Origin: Agrobacterium cucumeris
GTDB lineage: Bacteria; Pseudomonadota; Alphaproteobacteria; Rhizobiales; Rhizobiaceae
Reading direction: 5' to 3'
Assembly (NCBI RefSeq): GCF_030036535.1
Contig: NZ_CP080388.1
Coordinates: 310,001 to 374,000 of the forward strand
DNA length: 64,000 nt
Of the stretch, positions 1-8,040 are shown piece after piece. Made by a program: the position numbers and the translations under genes. Within the stretch, counting starts at the first letter, position 1; each line of letters starts with the position of its first letter. The notes beneath the pieces were generated by a model. The model saw only the letters and a list, made by a program, of their open reading frames with translations, was not told the origin of the DNA and did no database searches.

Positions 1-181
1 CGGATCCGAATTCATTGACGATGACGGCAGCGTCATGCATGGCCGGTTCGTTTAGAAGCTCGTTCAGCAGGGTAGTCTTTCCCGCCCCCAGAAAGCCGGT
101 AAGCAGGGTGACCGGCACCGTCCTGACGGGCTGGGAGACAGCCGTGTCATCTCCTCGCGCAACCGCTTTCTTCCGCGTCAT
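1..181 (-). CDS. CobW/ZigA-family GTPase (metallochaperone), 5' part only
   Basis: Only about the first 60 codons are in the window; the gene runs off the left edge. The translation shows a P-loop [15 protein letters not shown] followed by AAVIVNEFG, the typical opening of COG0523 (CobW/YciC/ZigA) GTPases that deliver or allocate metal ions. I chose the ATG at 181 because a Zur-like box lies at 234-251 and the probable -10 would leave too short a leader for the in-frame ATG at 211. An in-frame GTG near 190 is another option. The zinc box suggests the zinc-starvation subgroup. Family assignment is secure; the zinc role is inferred from the promoter. Confidence 0.85.
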   Translation of the reverse strand, partial: MTRKKAVARGDDTAVSQPVRTVPVTLLTGFLGAGKTTLLNELLNEPAMHDAAVIVNEFGS

Positions 182-233
182 TCCAAACACATCCGCACCT
201 TTGAACCGCATAAAATCAGCGGTAGCTTAATAT

Positions 234-251
234 GTAATGTAATAACATATC
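234..251 (-). promoter_or_regulatory. Candidate Zur box upstream of the CobW-family gene
   Basis: GTAATGTAATAACATATC, seen on the + strand, lies between a plausible -35 (TTGATA) and -10 (TATTAA) for the leftward gene. It closely matches the box at 39768-39785 in front of aztD. Both resemble alphaproteobacterial Zur operators, which are AT-rich palindromes of the GTTATNNNATAAC type. Repression under zinc-replete conditions is inferred. Confidence 0.7.
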
Positions 252-392
252 AATATTATTCTGAAAGCGTCCGGCAACAGTTCATCATTGTTACCCGGCT
301 ACGAAAAATCATGCCGCCTGGGGCGCCGGCATAAAGACGCATGAAAAAACCATGCGCCGCGAAAATGGAATAATAAAATCGTTTCTTTCACT

Positions 393-440
393 TTCGTTTT
401 ATTCGTTCCACGCTCTATTGCATTTTCGTTCAAGTTCGTT
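393..440 (+). promoter_or_regulatory. Four TTCGTT repeats, candidate DeoR/GlpR-type operator
   Basis: TTCGTT occurs at 393-398, 402-407, 425-430 and 435-440, as two closely spaced pairs about three helical turns apart. DeoR-family repressors such as GlpR typically bind direct TTTCGTTT-like repeats. The site lies about 110-155 bases upstream of ugpB, so control of glycerol-phosphate uptake by a GlpR-like repressor is a reasonable inference. No regulator gene is adjacent. Confidence 0.5.
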
Positions 441-548
441 TTTAATTCCAAATGCAAATACAGAAAAGATCGCCCACAGCTGGATCGAGGAGGAAGGCTG
501 TAATAAGGGACTGTATCTTTTACTGTTTTCACAATGGGAGGAATCGCC

Positions 549-1853
549 TTGAAAAAACTCAGCTACCGCCTTGCTGCGGCATCCGCGCTTTCGTTTTTTG
601 TCACATCGAATGCTTTCGCTGCGACGGAGATCCAGTGGTGGCACGCCATGACCGGCGCCAATAACGAAGTCGTGGACGCGCTTGCGAAAGAGTTCAACGA
701 AAGCCAGAAAGACTACAAGATCACGCCCGTGTTCAAGGGCACCTATCCGGAAACGCTGAATGCCGGCATTGCCGCATTCCGCGCCAAGCAGCCGCCGGCC
801 ATCATTCAGGTCTTCGACGCCGGTTCCGGCGTGATGATGGGTGCCGCCGGCGCCATCAAGCCAGTGGCGGATGTGCTGAAGGAAGGTGGCTACACCTTCA
901 ACAAGGATGAATATCTGGCCGGCATCGTCGCCTATTATTCCAAGCCGGACGGCACCATGCTGTCCTTCCCTTACAATTCATCCTCGCCGATCCTCTATTA
1001 CAACAAGGACACCTTCCAGAAGGCAGGCCTTGACCCGGCCAACCCGCCGAAGACCTGGCCGGAAGTTTTCGAAGCCGCCAAGAAGATCAAGACCAGCGGT
1101 GCCGCGCAGTGCGGTTTCACCTCCACCTGGCTTACCTGGATCCAGACCGAAAATTTCGCCGCCTGGAATAACGTGTCCTATGGCAGCAATGAAAACGGGC
1201 TTGGTGGTACGGATGTGAAGCTTGCGGTCAATGCGCCGCTGTTCGTCGAGCATTTCCAGGCGATTGCCGATCTCGCCAAGGACGGCACCTTCCGTTATGG
1301 CGGACGCACCTCCGAAGCCAAGCAGCTGTTCATGTCCGGCGAATGCGGCATCCTGACCGAATCCTCCGGCGGCCTTGGCGATATCGTCAAGACCGGCATG
1401 AATTACGGCATCGGCCAGCTGCCCTATTATGAAGGCCATGGTCCGCAGAACACCATTCCCGGCGGCGCCAGCCTCTGGGTATTCGGCGGCAAGAGCGACG
1501 CCGAATATAAGGGCGTTGCCGAATTCTTCCATTTCCTCTCGCAGACCAAGATCCAGTCTCGCCTGCATCAGGTCTCCGGCTACATGCCGGTAACGATCGC
1601 GGCCTATGAGGAAACCAAGAAATCCGGCTTCTACGACAAGAACCCTGCCCGCGAAACGCCGCTGCTGCAGATGATGGGCAAGCCGCCGACAGAAAACTCC
1701 AAGGGCGTACGCCTCGTGAACCTGCCGCAGGTGCGCGACATCATGAACGAAGAGTTCGAGGCGATGCTGGCCGGCAAGCAGGACGCGAAAGCCGCCCTCG
1801 ACAAGATCGTCGAGCGTGGTGACGCAGCCATCAAGCAGGCCGCCGGCAACTAA
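549..1853 (+). CDS. ugpB: sn-glycerol-3-phosphate ABC transporter, substrate-binding protein UgpB
   Basis: 434-residue periplasmic binding protein with a Sec signal peptide ([17 protein letters not shown], cleavage after SNAFA) and a mature start at TEIQWWHAM, characteristic of UgpB. It captures glycerol-3-phosphate and its diesters for the UgpAEC importer. I prefer the TTG at 549 over the ATG at 534: GGGAGGA at 536-542 is correctly spaced only for the TTG, and that start gives a clean signal peptide. It is the first gene of ugpBAEC. A hairpin separates it from ugpA, as is usual when the binding protein must be made in excess. Confidence 0.95.
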   Translation: MKKLSYRLAAASALSFFVTSNAFAATEIQWWHAMTGANNEVVDALAKEFNESQKDYKITPVFKGTYPETLNAGIAAFRAKQPPAIIQVFDAGSGVMMGAAGAIKPVADVLKEGGYTFNKDEYLAGIVAYYSKPDGTMLSFPYNSSSPILYYNKDTFQKAGLDPANPPKTWPEVFEAAKKIKTSGAAQCGFTSTWLTWIQTENFAAWNNVSYGSNENGLGGTDVKLAVNAPLFVEHFQAIADLAKDGTFRYGGRTSEAKQLFMSGECGILTESSGGLGDIVKTGMNYGIGQLPYYEGHGPQNTIPGGASLWVFGGKSDAEYKGVAEFFHFLSQTKIQSRLHQVSGYMPVTIAAYEETKKSGFYDKNPARETPLLQMMGKPPTENSKGVRLVNLPQVRDIMNEEFEAMLAGKQDAKAALDKIVERGDAAIKQAAGN

Positions 1854-1866
1854 ACGATCCCTGCCA

Positions 1867-1897
1867 CCGCCCGCATTCTCAAAAAGGGTGCGGGCGG
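1867..1897 (+). terminator. Intra-operon hairpin between ugpB and ugpA
   Basis: CCGCCCGCA at 1867-1875 pairs with TGCGGGCGG at 1889-1897 across a 13-base loop. There is no T-run after it, so it more likely protects the 3' end of ugpB mRNA or attenuates transcription than fully terminates it. Confidence 0.6.
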
Positions 1898-1923
1898 CGT
1901 TTCCATCTCATCAGGAGATCGCC

Positions 1924-2805
1924 GTGCAAAGCGTCGTATTCCCCAACAAGATCCTGCCTTATCTGCTGGTCGCACCGCAGATCATCCTGACGGTGGTCTT
2001 TTTCTTCTGGCCCGCAAGCCAGGCGCTCTACCAGTCGACCATGCGCGAGGACGCCTTCGGGCTGAACAGCAATTTCGTCGGGCTGGCCAATTTTTCCACC
2101 GTGCTGTCAGATGAGAGCTATCTCAACTCCCTGCACGTCACCATCATCTTCAGCGTGCTGACCGCACTCGTCTCCATGGGACTTGCGCTGCTTCTGGCAA
2201 CGGCGGCTGACCGGGTGGTGCGCGGCAAGGGCTTTTACCGTACCATGATGATCATGCCCTATGCCGTGGCGCCTGCCGTCGCCGGCATGTTGTGGCTGTT
2301 CATGTTCAACCCCGCCATGGGCACCTTCTCTTATATCCTGCGCCGCAACGGCATCATGTGGGACCCGCTGCTTGACGGTAATCAGGCCATGCTGCTGGTA
2401 GTCGCCGCCGCTGCGTGGAAGCAGATCAGTTATAATTTCCTGTTCTTTGTCGCGGGCTTGCAGGCAATTCCGAAATCATTGCTGGAAGCGGCCTCCATTG
2501 ACGGCGCGCGCGGTTCGCGGCGCTTCTGGACCATCGTTTTCCCGCTGCTGGCGCCGACAACCTTCTTCCTTCTGGTCGTCAACACGGTTTACGCCTTCTT
2601 CGATACCTTCGGCATCATCCATGCCGTCACCGGCGGCGGCCCCGCCAAGGCGACGGAAACGCTGGTCTACAAGGTCTATAATGATGGCTTCGTGAACCTG
2701 AACCTCGGCTCTTCCGCCGCGCAGTCCGTGATCCTGATGGTGATCGTCATTGCGCTCACCGCCTTCCAGTTCCGCTTCGTCGAGAAGCGCGTGCATTACG
2801 GCTGA
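1924..2805 (+). CDS. ugpA: sn-glycerol-3-phosphate ABC transporter permease UgpA
   Basis: 293-residue inner-membrane permease of the MalF type. The N-terminal hydrophobic segment ([19 protein letters not shown]) is followed by further membrane spans and the cytoplasmic EAA loop near residues 185-205 ([15 protein letters not shown]), which docks onto the ATPase UgpC. The start is the GTG at 1924 with AGGAG at 1913-1917; the longer frame reaching back to 1816 overlaps ugpB and has no better ribosome site. It pairs with UgpE as the second half of the channel. Confidence 0.94.
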   Translation: MQSVVFPNKILPYLLVAPQIILTVVFFFWPASQALYQSTMREDAFGLNSNFVGLANFSTVLSDESYLNSLHVTIIFSVLTALVSMGLALLLATAADRVVRGKGFYRTMMIMPYAVAPAVAGMLWLFMFNPAMGTFSYILRRNGIMWDPLLDGNQAMLLVVAAAAWKQISYNFLFFVAGLQAIPKSLLEAASIDGARGSRRFWTIVFPLLAPTTFFLLVVNTVYAFFDTFGIIHAVTGGGPAKATETLVYKVYNDGFVNLNLGSSAAQSVILMVIVIALTAFQFRFVEKRVHYG

Positions 2806-2815
2806 GGATTTCACA

Positions 2816-3664
2816 ATGATTGAAAATCGCCCGGTCGCCCGCATGGTCGCCCATCTGATGCTCATTCTCGGCATCATCGTTGTGGCCTTCCCGATCTATT
2901 ACACCTTCGTCGCTTCTTCCATGACGTCGACGGATATCATCCGCCCGCCCATGTCGCTTTTGCCCGGCGATCATCTGGGCGCCAACTACACCGACGCCAT
3001 GGTCGGTGGCGTCGAAAGAGTGGTCGGCGTCAGCCTCGAGCGGTTGCTGTTCAACAGCTTCGTCGTGGCGCTCGCCATCGCCATCGGCAAGATCGTCATC
3101 TCGTTCCTGTCGGCCTTCGCCATCGTCTTCTTCCGCTTTCCCTTCCGCATGGGCTTTTTCTGGATGATCTTCATCACGCTCATGCTGCCGGTGGAAGTGC
3201 GTATCCTGCCCACCTACAAGGTCATCGTCGATCTTGGGTTGATCGACACCTATGCGGGACTGACGCTGCCGCTGATGGCATCTGCGACGGCGACGTTCCT
3301 GTTCCGGCAGTTCTTCCTGACCATTCCCGGTGAGCTGGTCGAGGCGGCGCGTATCGACAATGCCGGTCCATTCCGCTTCATGCGCGATATTCTGTTGCCG
3401 CTGTCGAGAACCAATATCGCCGCCCTATTCGTGATCCTGTTCATCTATGGCTGGACCCAGTATCTCTGGCCGCTGCTCGTGACCAACGACGCCAAGATGA
3501 ACACGATCATCATCGGCCTCAAGCGCATGGTGGATTTCACCGATGCTTCGACGCCCTGGAATTATGTGATGGTGACGGCGATCCTCGCCATCATCCCCCC
3601 GATTATGGTTGTGGTGCTGATGCAGCGCTGGTTCGTCAAAGGTTTGGTGGAGACCGAAAAATAA
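2816..3664 (+). CDS. ugpE: sn-glycerol-3-phosphate ABC transporter permease UgpE
   Basis: 282-residue MalG-type permease with about six membrane spans and a C-proximal EAA loop ([17 protein letters not shown]). The ATG at 2816 follows TGAGGATTT, just 10 bases after the ugpA stop. The stop overlaps the ugpC start by one base (TAATG), so translation of the two is probably coupled. With UgpA it forms the transmembrane pathway. Confidence 0.94.
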   Translation: MIENRPVARMVAHLMLILGIIVVAFPIYYTFVASSMTSTDIIRPPMSLLPGDHLGANYTDAMVGGVERVVGVSLERLLFNSFVVALAIAIGKIVISFLSAFAIVFFRFPFRMGFFWMIFITLMLPVEVRILPTYKVIVDLGLIDTYAGLTLPLMASATATFLFRQFFLTIPGELVEAARIDNAGPFRFMRDILLPLSRTNIAALFVILFIYGWTQYLWPLLVTNDAKMNTIIIGLKRMVDFTDASTPWNYVMVTAILAIIPPIMVVVLMQRWFVKGLVETEK

Positions 3665-4725
3665 TGGCAAAAATTGCGCTGAAAGACGTCCGCAAGGTTT
3701 ATGGCGGCAATGTCGATGCGATCAAGGGCGTATCGATGGACATCGCCGATGGCGAAATGATCGTACTGGTCGGCCCCTCCGGCTGCGGAAAATCCACGCT
3801 GCTGCGCATGATCGCCGGGCTGGAAAGCATATCGGGCGGCGAGATCGTCATCGGCGACCGCGTCGTCAATGATCTCGAACCCTCCGACCGCGACATCGCC
3901 ATGGTGTTCCAGAACTATGCGCTTTATCCGCATATGACGGTGCGCCAGAACCTTGCCTATGGACTGAAGAACCGCAACACGCCGAAGGAGGAGATCGAGC
4001 GGCGCATCACCGAGGCGGCCAAGGCGCTGGAGATCGAGCAGTTCCTGGAGCGCAAGCCGCGCCAGCTTTCCGGCGGCCAGCGCCAGCGCGTGGCCATGGG
4101 CCGCGCCATCGTGCGCAAGCCGGCCGCCTTCCTGTTCGACGAGCCGCTCTCCAACCTCGACGCCAAGCTGCGCGTGCAGATGCGGGTGGAAATCCGCCGT
4201 TTGCAACGCTCGCTCGCCACGACAAGCGTTTATGTCACCCATGACCAGATGGAGGCCATGACGCTCGCCGATCGGCTGGTGGTGCTGAATGCCGGCCGCA
4301 TCGAGCAGATGGGCACGCCGATCGAGCTTTATGAGAAGCCGGCGACCACCTTCGTCGCCACCTTCATCGGTTCGCCCTCCATGAACCTTCTGGCGCACGG
4401 CACGGCTTCGTCCAATGGCTCTACCGGCTGGTCGGTGAACGGTGTTACAGCACTACCGCAGACCGTCGCCACACTCGGCATTCGCCCGGAAGACATCACG
4501 CTTGCCACCGAAGCCCCGGCCGACGCCGCCTTCACCGGCACCGTGCAGGTGGATGCCGTGGAACTGGTGGGGGCGGAAAGCTATGTACACGGCTCCTTCG
4601 CCGATGGCACCACCATCGTCTTCCGAGTTCCCGGTCGCTCCCAGCTGGGCATTGGCGAGACACTGAAGATCGCCGCACAGGCAAAGAATTTCCATCTGTT
4701 CGATACGACGGGCAAGCGGATCTAA
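3664..4725 (+). CDS. ugpC: sn-glycerol-3-phosphate ABC transporter ATP-binding protein UgpC
   Basis: 353-residue ATPase of the MalK/UgpC type. Visible motifs are Walker [10 protein letters not shown] near residue 36, Q-loop [11 protein letters not shown], signature LSGGQRQR, Walker [13 protein letters not shown] and the H-loop [15 protein letters not shown]. After about residue 235 comes the C-terminal OB-fold regulatory (TOBE) region, with the LGIRPEDI motif common to MalK-like proteins. It powers the UgpBAE importer from the cytoplasmic face and is the last gene of the operon, followed by a terminator hairpin. Confidence 0.95.
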   Translation: MAKIALKDVRKVYGGNVDAIKGVSMDIADGEMIVLVGPSGCGKSTLLRMIAGLESISGGEIVIGDRVVNDLEPSDRDIAMVFQNYALYPHMTVRQNLAYGLKNRNTPKEEIERRITEAAKALEIEQFLERKPRQLSGGQRQRVAMGRAIVRKPAAFLFDEPLSNLDAKLRVQMRVEIRRLQRSLATTSVYVTHDQMEAMTLADRLVVLNAGRIEQMGTPIELYEKPATTFVATFIGSPSMNLLAHGTASSNGSTGWSVNGVTALPQTVATLGIRPEDITLATEAPADAAFTGTVQVDAVELVGAESYVHGSFADGTTIVFRVPGRSQLGIGETLKIAAQAKNFHLFDTTGKRI

Positions 4726-4742
4726 ACTTATCGACGAAAATC

Positions 4743-4770
4743 GAACACCCGCCCTTCGGCGGGTGTTCTT
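4743..4770 (+). terminator. Rho-independent terminator after ugpC
   Basis: GAACACCCGCC and GGCGGGTGTTC pair around a CTTC tetraloop, 18 bases after the ugpC stop. It may also serve the leftward gene that ends at 4798. Confidence 0.8.
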
Positions 4771-4797
4771 GTATCGCTAGATACCTCCGGCAGCTCC

Positions 4798-5241
4798 CTA
4801 CCACACCAGCTCCACCTGCGGCCGGCCGTTGGAGGTTTTCTCCACGGTGCGGCCGGATGTGTCGATATTGCAGTGGACGCGTTGCCGGAAGGCGGAGAAG
4901 CTTTCGAAGGTCACGACGTCGACGGGATCATCCAGATGCAGGGTGAGCCGATAGCGTTCCGGGTCACCGCCGAGCGCCTGGACACCCAGCACGGAGGCGA
5001 CGAAAGGCTGGCCTAGATAAAGGCCTTCCACTCTCGAACCCAGAAGATATGGATTGAAGGCGGGGCGGTTGCCGGCTGCTGCGTGCAGAGTGTTCCAGTC
5101 GCGGAAGCCATATTGCGCGGCGATGAGTTCCAGCGCCTTTGAGTGGGTAATTGCCTGTCCCTGTTCCTCAAGCGCTGTGCGCAGGCGTTTTGCCTGCTCT
5201 TTCAGCCCCTCAAGGGCGGGAAGCGGTTTGGACACGTTCAT
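4798..5241 (-). CDS. Glyoxalase-superfamily-related protein, function unknown
   Basis: 147-residue soluble protein. The N-terminal third (ALEGLKEQAKRLRTALEEQG, then ITHSKALELIAAQYGFRDWNTLHA) is a helical segment found in small proteins annotated as glyoxalase-related. The QYGFRDWNTL stretch is its most recognisable part. The C-terminal half is beta-rich (RYRLTLHLDDPVDVVTFESFSAF) and gives no catalytic motif I can name. It stands alone, convergent with ugpC and in the same direction as ompW. I do not assign an activity. Confidence 0.7.
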   Translation of the reverse strand: MNVSKPLPALEGLKEQAKRLRTALEEQGQAITHSKALELIAAQYGFRDWNTLHAAAGNRPAFNPYLLGSRVEGLYLGQPFVASVLGVQALGGDPERYRLTLHLDDPVDVVTFESFSAFRQRVHCNIDTSGRTVEKTSNGRPQVELVW

Positions 5242-5452
5242 AACGGTTCTCCAACATTGACATGCCGAATTTTCCGAAGGGGGTCCGCGTTGCCATCGAC
5301 GACATGCAAAACATGGGGATGACCGTTATCAGGGATGAGAGCTTCACCAGGGGCATAAATGCCTGCGGACGGCCGGGGCTCTCTGCCCGTGGCCGTCCGT
5401 ATAACTCAGAACGGGCCGCCCGTCAAAGGCGGCGCTGAAGGGCGTCCCGGGA

Positions 5453-6151
5453 TCAGAAGCGATAGGTGATACCGGCACCGATCAGCCAGGGATCGAGCCT
5501 GGCCTTGCCGCTGATCGGCGTGCCGCCCAGTTCGGCGGTCCAGTCGGTCTTCAGGAAGATTTTTTTCACGTCGAAGTTCACGCCCCAATGTTCGTCGAGC
5601 ATATAGTCGAAACCGACCTGCACGGCAGCACCGAGCTTGTTCTTGACATCAAGATTGCTGAAACCGGGCTGTTCGGACTGGTTGTAGAACAGCGAATAGT
5701 TCACGCCCGCACCAATATAGGGCTTGAAGGCGCCGAAATCGGTGAAGTGATATTGCAGCGTCAGCGTCGGTGGTAGCAGCCATGTCTTGCCAACCGGCGT
5801 GCCGGCCAGCACACCCTCGCCGTTGATCTTGGCATAGGTGGTGCCGAGAATGAGTTCGGCGGCAAAATTCGGCGTGAAGAAATAGGTGATGTCGAGTTCC
5901 GGGATCACCGTATCCGAATAGGAAAGGCCAGCACCCGGCACACCGTCGACGCTGCCGCTGTCATTGGTGATGACGCCGAGACCGCGCACGCGCAGCATCC
6001 ACGGGCTTGCCGCCGCAATCGCCTCTTCGGCGGTGGGCGCCGGGGCTGGCGGGGCCAGATCGGCGGCCATGGCATTGGCCGATACCAGCATCGCCGCAGC
6101 GCTAACCGCGACGCTGGCAAGCAAAGCGGTTCTTTTGTTCCTGTTCGTCAT
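5453..6151 (-). CDS. ompW: OmpW-family outer membrane beta-barrel protein
   Basis: 232 residues with a Sec signal peptide (cleavage after ANAMA). The mature part fits an eight-strand OmpW barrel: an N-terminal WMLRVRGLGV strand, TPNFAAELILGTTY, LPPTLTLQYHF, KPYIGAGVNYSLFY, and a C-terminal GAGITYRF ending in the phenylalanine needed for outer-membrane insertion. OmpW proteins form narrow channels for small hydrophobic compounds. GGAGAGATGGA directly precedes the ATG. An FNR-like box about 200 bases upstream (6350-6363) hints at oxygen control, as known for enterobacterial ompW. Confidence 0.92.
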   Translation of the reverse strand: MTNRNKRTALLASVAVSAAAMLVSANAMAADLAPPAPAPTAEEAIAAASPWMLRVRGLGVITNDSGSVDGVPGAGLSYSDTVIPELDITYFFTPNFAAELILGTTYAKINGEGVLAGTPVGKTWLLPPTLTLQYHFTDFGAFKPYIGAGVNYSLFYNQSEQPGFSNLDVKNKLGAAVQVGFDYMLDEHWGVNFDVKKIFLKTDWTAELGGTPISGKARLDPWLIGAGITYRF

Positions 6152-6349
6152 TCCATCTCTCCTTTAGCGCAGCCTGCATCCGTTCGGACATTCCCCAGGG
6201 CGCGTCTCACCTTCTCGAACCGGCGCATCGGAACTTGCCGATGCCGCAGCCGTCACCGGGCAACCCAGAAACCGACTGATGACGGCTGGCTGCGAATCCT
6301 CGGTGCCACGACCGTCACGGCCACTATGGCGAAGGGCGGGAGACACCAA

Positions 6350-6363
6350 TTGAGATGGATCAA
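6350..6363 (-). promoter_or_regulatory. Candidate FNR/FixK box upstream of ompW
   Basis: TTGAGATGGATCAA differs at one base from the TTGAT-N4-ATCAA anaerobox. On the leftward strand a CATAGT hexamer lies about 24 bases further on, which would place the box near -41 of a transcript entering ompW. The spacing is as seen; activation by an FNR/FixK protein is inferred. Confidence 0.45.
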
Positions 6364-6469
6364 ACCGTTGCGGCATTGACCAATGCAGAGGACGTACGGC
6401 TGGAGATTGTGACAATTGTGCAACAACAGGAAGCGGGAGACCGGTGCAAGATCGCCATGGACAGCGCAT

Positions 6470-6505
6470 AAAAAGGGCGGGAGATGATCCCCCGCCCCGC
6501 TTTTT
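6470..6505 (-). terminator. Terminator after xylA
   Basis: On the minus strand a GC-rich stem (GGGCGGG at 6475-6481 with CCCGCCC at 6491-6497 on the plus strand) is followed by TTTTT about 20 bases beyond the xylA stop. Confidence 0.75.
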
Positions 6506-6523
6506 CAACAATGGACTTGCGCG

Positions 6524-7834
6524 TCAGACGTAACGATTGACGACGTTTTCCAGATATTCCTGACGACCGGATTTCGGCTCGGGATTGATATCCTCCCGCT
6601 CCACCAGCGCGGTAATCTCGTCGAGCTTCAGTTCGCCGCGCAGCATCTTCTGGGCCTCCGGCGAATCCCACTTGGCATAACGCTCCGCAAGTGGCTTCGA
6701 CAGCGCGCCGTCCTCGACCATCTTCGCCGCCGCCTTCAGGCCACGGGCGCAGCAATCCATACCGCCGATATGACCGATCAGCAGGTCCTGCGGATCGAGC
6801 GACTGGCGACGCAGCTTGGAATCGAAATTGGTGCCGCCATTCTTGAAGCCGCCACCGGCAAGCACGTGGTAATAGGCGAGCGCCATTTCCGGCACGTTGT
6901 TGGGGAACTGGTCGGTATCCCAGCCGGACTGGTAATCGTTGCGGTTCATGTCGATGGAGCCGAAAATGCCGAAGGCATTGGCCATGGCCAGCTCATGTTC
7001 GAAGGAATGGCCGGCGAGGATGGCGTGGCCCTGCTCGATATTGACCTTCACTTCCTTTTCCAGGCCGTTTTTCTGCAGGAAGGCATAAACGGTGGCGACG
7101 TCATAGTCGTACTGGTGCTTGGTCGGCTCCTGCGGTTTCGGCTCGATCAGGATCGTGCCTTCAAAGCCGATCTTGTATTTATATTCCACCACCAGATTGA
7201 GGAAGCGGCCAAGCTGGTCCAGCTCACGCGACAGATCGGTATTGAGCAGCGTTTCGTAACCTTCGCGGCCACCCCACAGAACGTAGTTCGCGCCACCGAG
7301 CTTCTTGGTGGCGTCCATGCAGGTCTTCACGGTCGCGGCGGAGAAAGCGAAGACATCCGGGTCCGGATTGGTTGCCGCACCGGACATGAAACGCCGGTTG
7401 GAGAAGAGGTTCGCCGTGCCCCACAGCAGTTTCACGCCGGTCTGAGCCTGCTTTTCAGCAAAATAATCAACGATTTCGTTGAGGTTCTTCGTGTTCTCAG
7501 CAAAGTTTTTGCCTTCCGGACGCACATCCGCATCGTGGAAGCAATAAAACGGCGAGCCGAGCAGCGAGAAGAACTCAAAAGCCACATCTGCCTTCAGCTT
7601 CGCAGCCTGCATGCTGTCTTCGAACCAAGGACGCTCAAATGTCTGGCCGCCGAAGGGGTCACCGCCCGGCCAGGTGAAGGTGTGCCAGTAGGCCACCGCG
7701 AAACGCAGGTGATCTTCCATGCGCTTGCCGGCAACGATTTCATCGGGGTTGTAATGGCGGAAGGCCAGCGGGTTGGTGCTGTCGGGGCCTTCATATTTGA
7801 TCTTGGCGATATCGCCGAAAAAACCTGTGCTCAT
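6524..7834 (-). CDS. xylA: D-xylose isomerase
   Basis: 436 residues, the normal length of class II bacterial xylose isomerases, which interconvert D-xylose and D-xylulose in the cytoplasm with two divalent metal ions. Diagnostic stretches are [41 protein letters not shown] and [19 protein letters not shown], the last two carrying metal and substrate ligands. The longest frame begins 28 codons earlier, but MSTGFFGDI at 7834 is preceded by AGGAGGACCCACC and matches the family start. It lies downstream of xylB and the LacI-type gene, separated from xylB by a palindromic repeat. Confidence 0.97.
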   Translation of the reverse strand: MSTGFFGDIAKIKYEGPDSTNPLAFRHYNPDEIVAGKRMEDHLRFAVAYWHTFTWPGGDPFGGQTFERPWFEDSMQAAKLKADVAFEFFSLLGSPFYCFHDADVRPEGKNFAENTKNLNEIVDYFAEKQAQTGVKLLWGTANLFSNRRFMSGAATNPDPDVFAFSAATVKTCMDATKKLGGANYVLWGGREGYETLLNTDLSRELDQLGRFLNLVVEYKYKIGFEGTILIEPKPQEPTKHQYDYDVATVYAFLQKNGLEKEVKVNIEQGHAILAGHSFEHELAMANAFGIFGSIDMNRNDYQSGWDTDQFPNNVPEMALAYYHVLAGGGFKNGGTNFDSKLRRQSLDPQDLLIGHIGGMDCCARGLKAAAKMVEDGALSKPLAERYAKWDSPEAQKMLRGELKLDEITALVEREDINPEPKSGRQEYLENVVNRYV

Positions 7835-7882
7835 GGTGGGTCCTCCTATGGTGGGTCTAGATGAAATGCCGGAGGGTTCGGT

Positions 7883-8023
7883 TACCCCCCTCTGTCCTGC
7901 CGGACATCTCCCCCACAAGGGGGGAGATCAGATGCCGTACTCGCTCGTTCCATGGGCGAGGTGTCCGCCGCTTGTCGATCTCCCCCCTTGTGGGGGAGAT
8001 GTCCGGCAGGACAGAGGGGGGTA
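7883..8023. repeat. RIME1-like intergenic palindromic element, copy 1
   Basis: Two 47-base arms (7883-7929 and 7977-8023) are perfect inverted repeats around a 47-base centre. The arms begin TACCCCCCTCTGTCCTGCCG. A second, slightly diverged copy lies at 19250-19389. Size and structure fit the rhizobial intergenic mosaic elements. Its position between xylB and xylA could affect stability of the joint transcript. Confidence 0.85.
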
Positions 8024-8040
8024 GCCACACCCCCAATACC

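Larger units (their letters stand above)
212..548. other. Divergent intergenic region between the CobW-family gene and ugpB
   Basis: About 340 bases with no convincing gene. The left part holds the Zur-like box and the right part holds repeated TTCGTT motifs. A purine-rich GAGGAGGAAGG occurs near 487 without a fitting start codon. The short ORFs on both strands lack ribosome sites and recognisable products. Confidence 0.6.
6152..6523. other. Intergenic region between ompW and xylA
   Basis: About 370 bases. It holds an FNR-like box, the xylA terminator and an unsupported 38-codon rightward ORF (6356-6472). No other gene could be recognised. Confidence 0.6.

Noticed and set aside
311..332. ATGCCG...CGGCAT inverted repeat before ugpB
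   Set aside because: The stem is short with a loop of about 10 bases, no T-run and no matching operator elsewhere, so I do not call it a site.
6770..7864. 364-codon plus-strand frame opposite xylA
   Set aside because: It is the complement of a highly conserved enzyme gene, with no independent evidence.
7883..8023. Possible CRISPR or IS end from the long inverted repeat
   Set aside because: There are only two arms, no repeat-spacer series and no transposase; structure and a second copy fit a RIME-like element.
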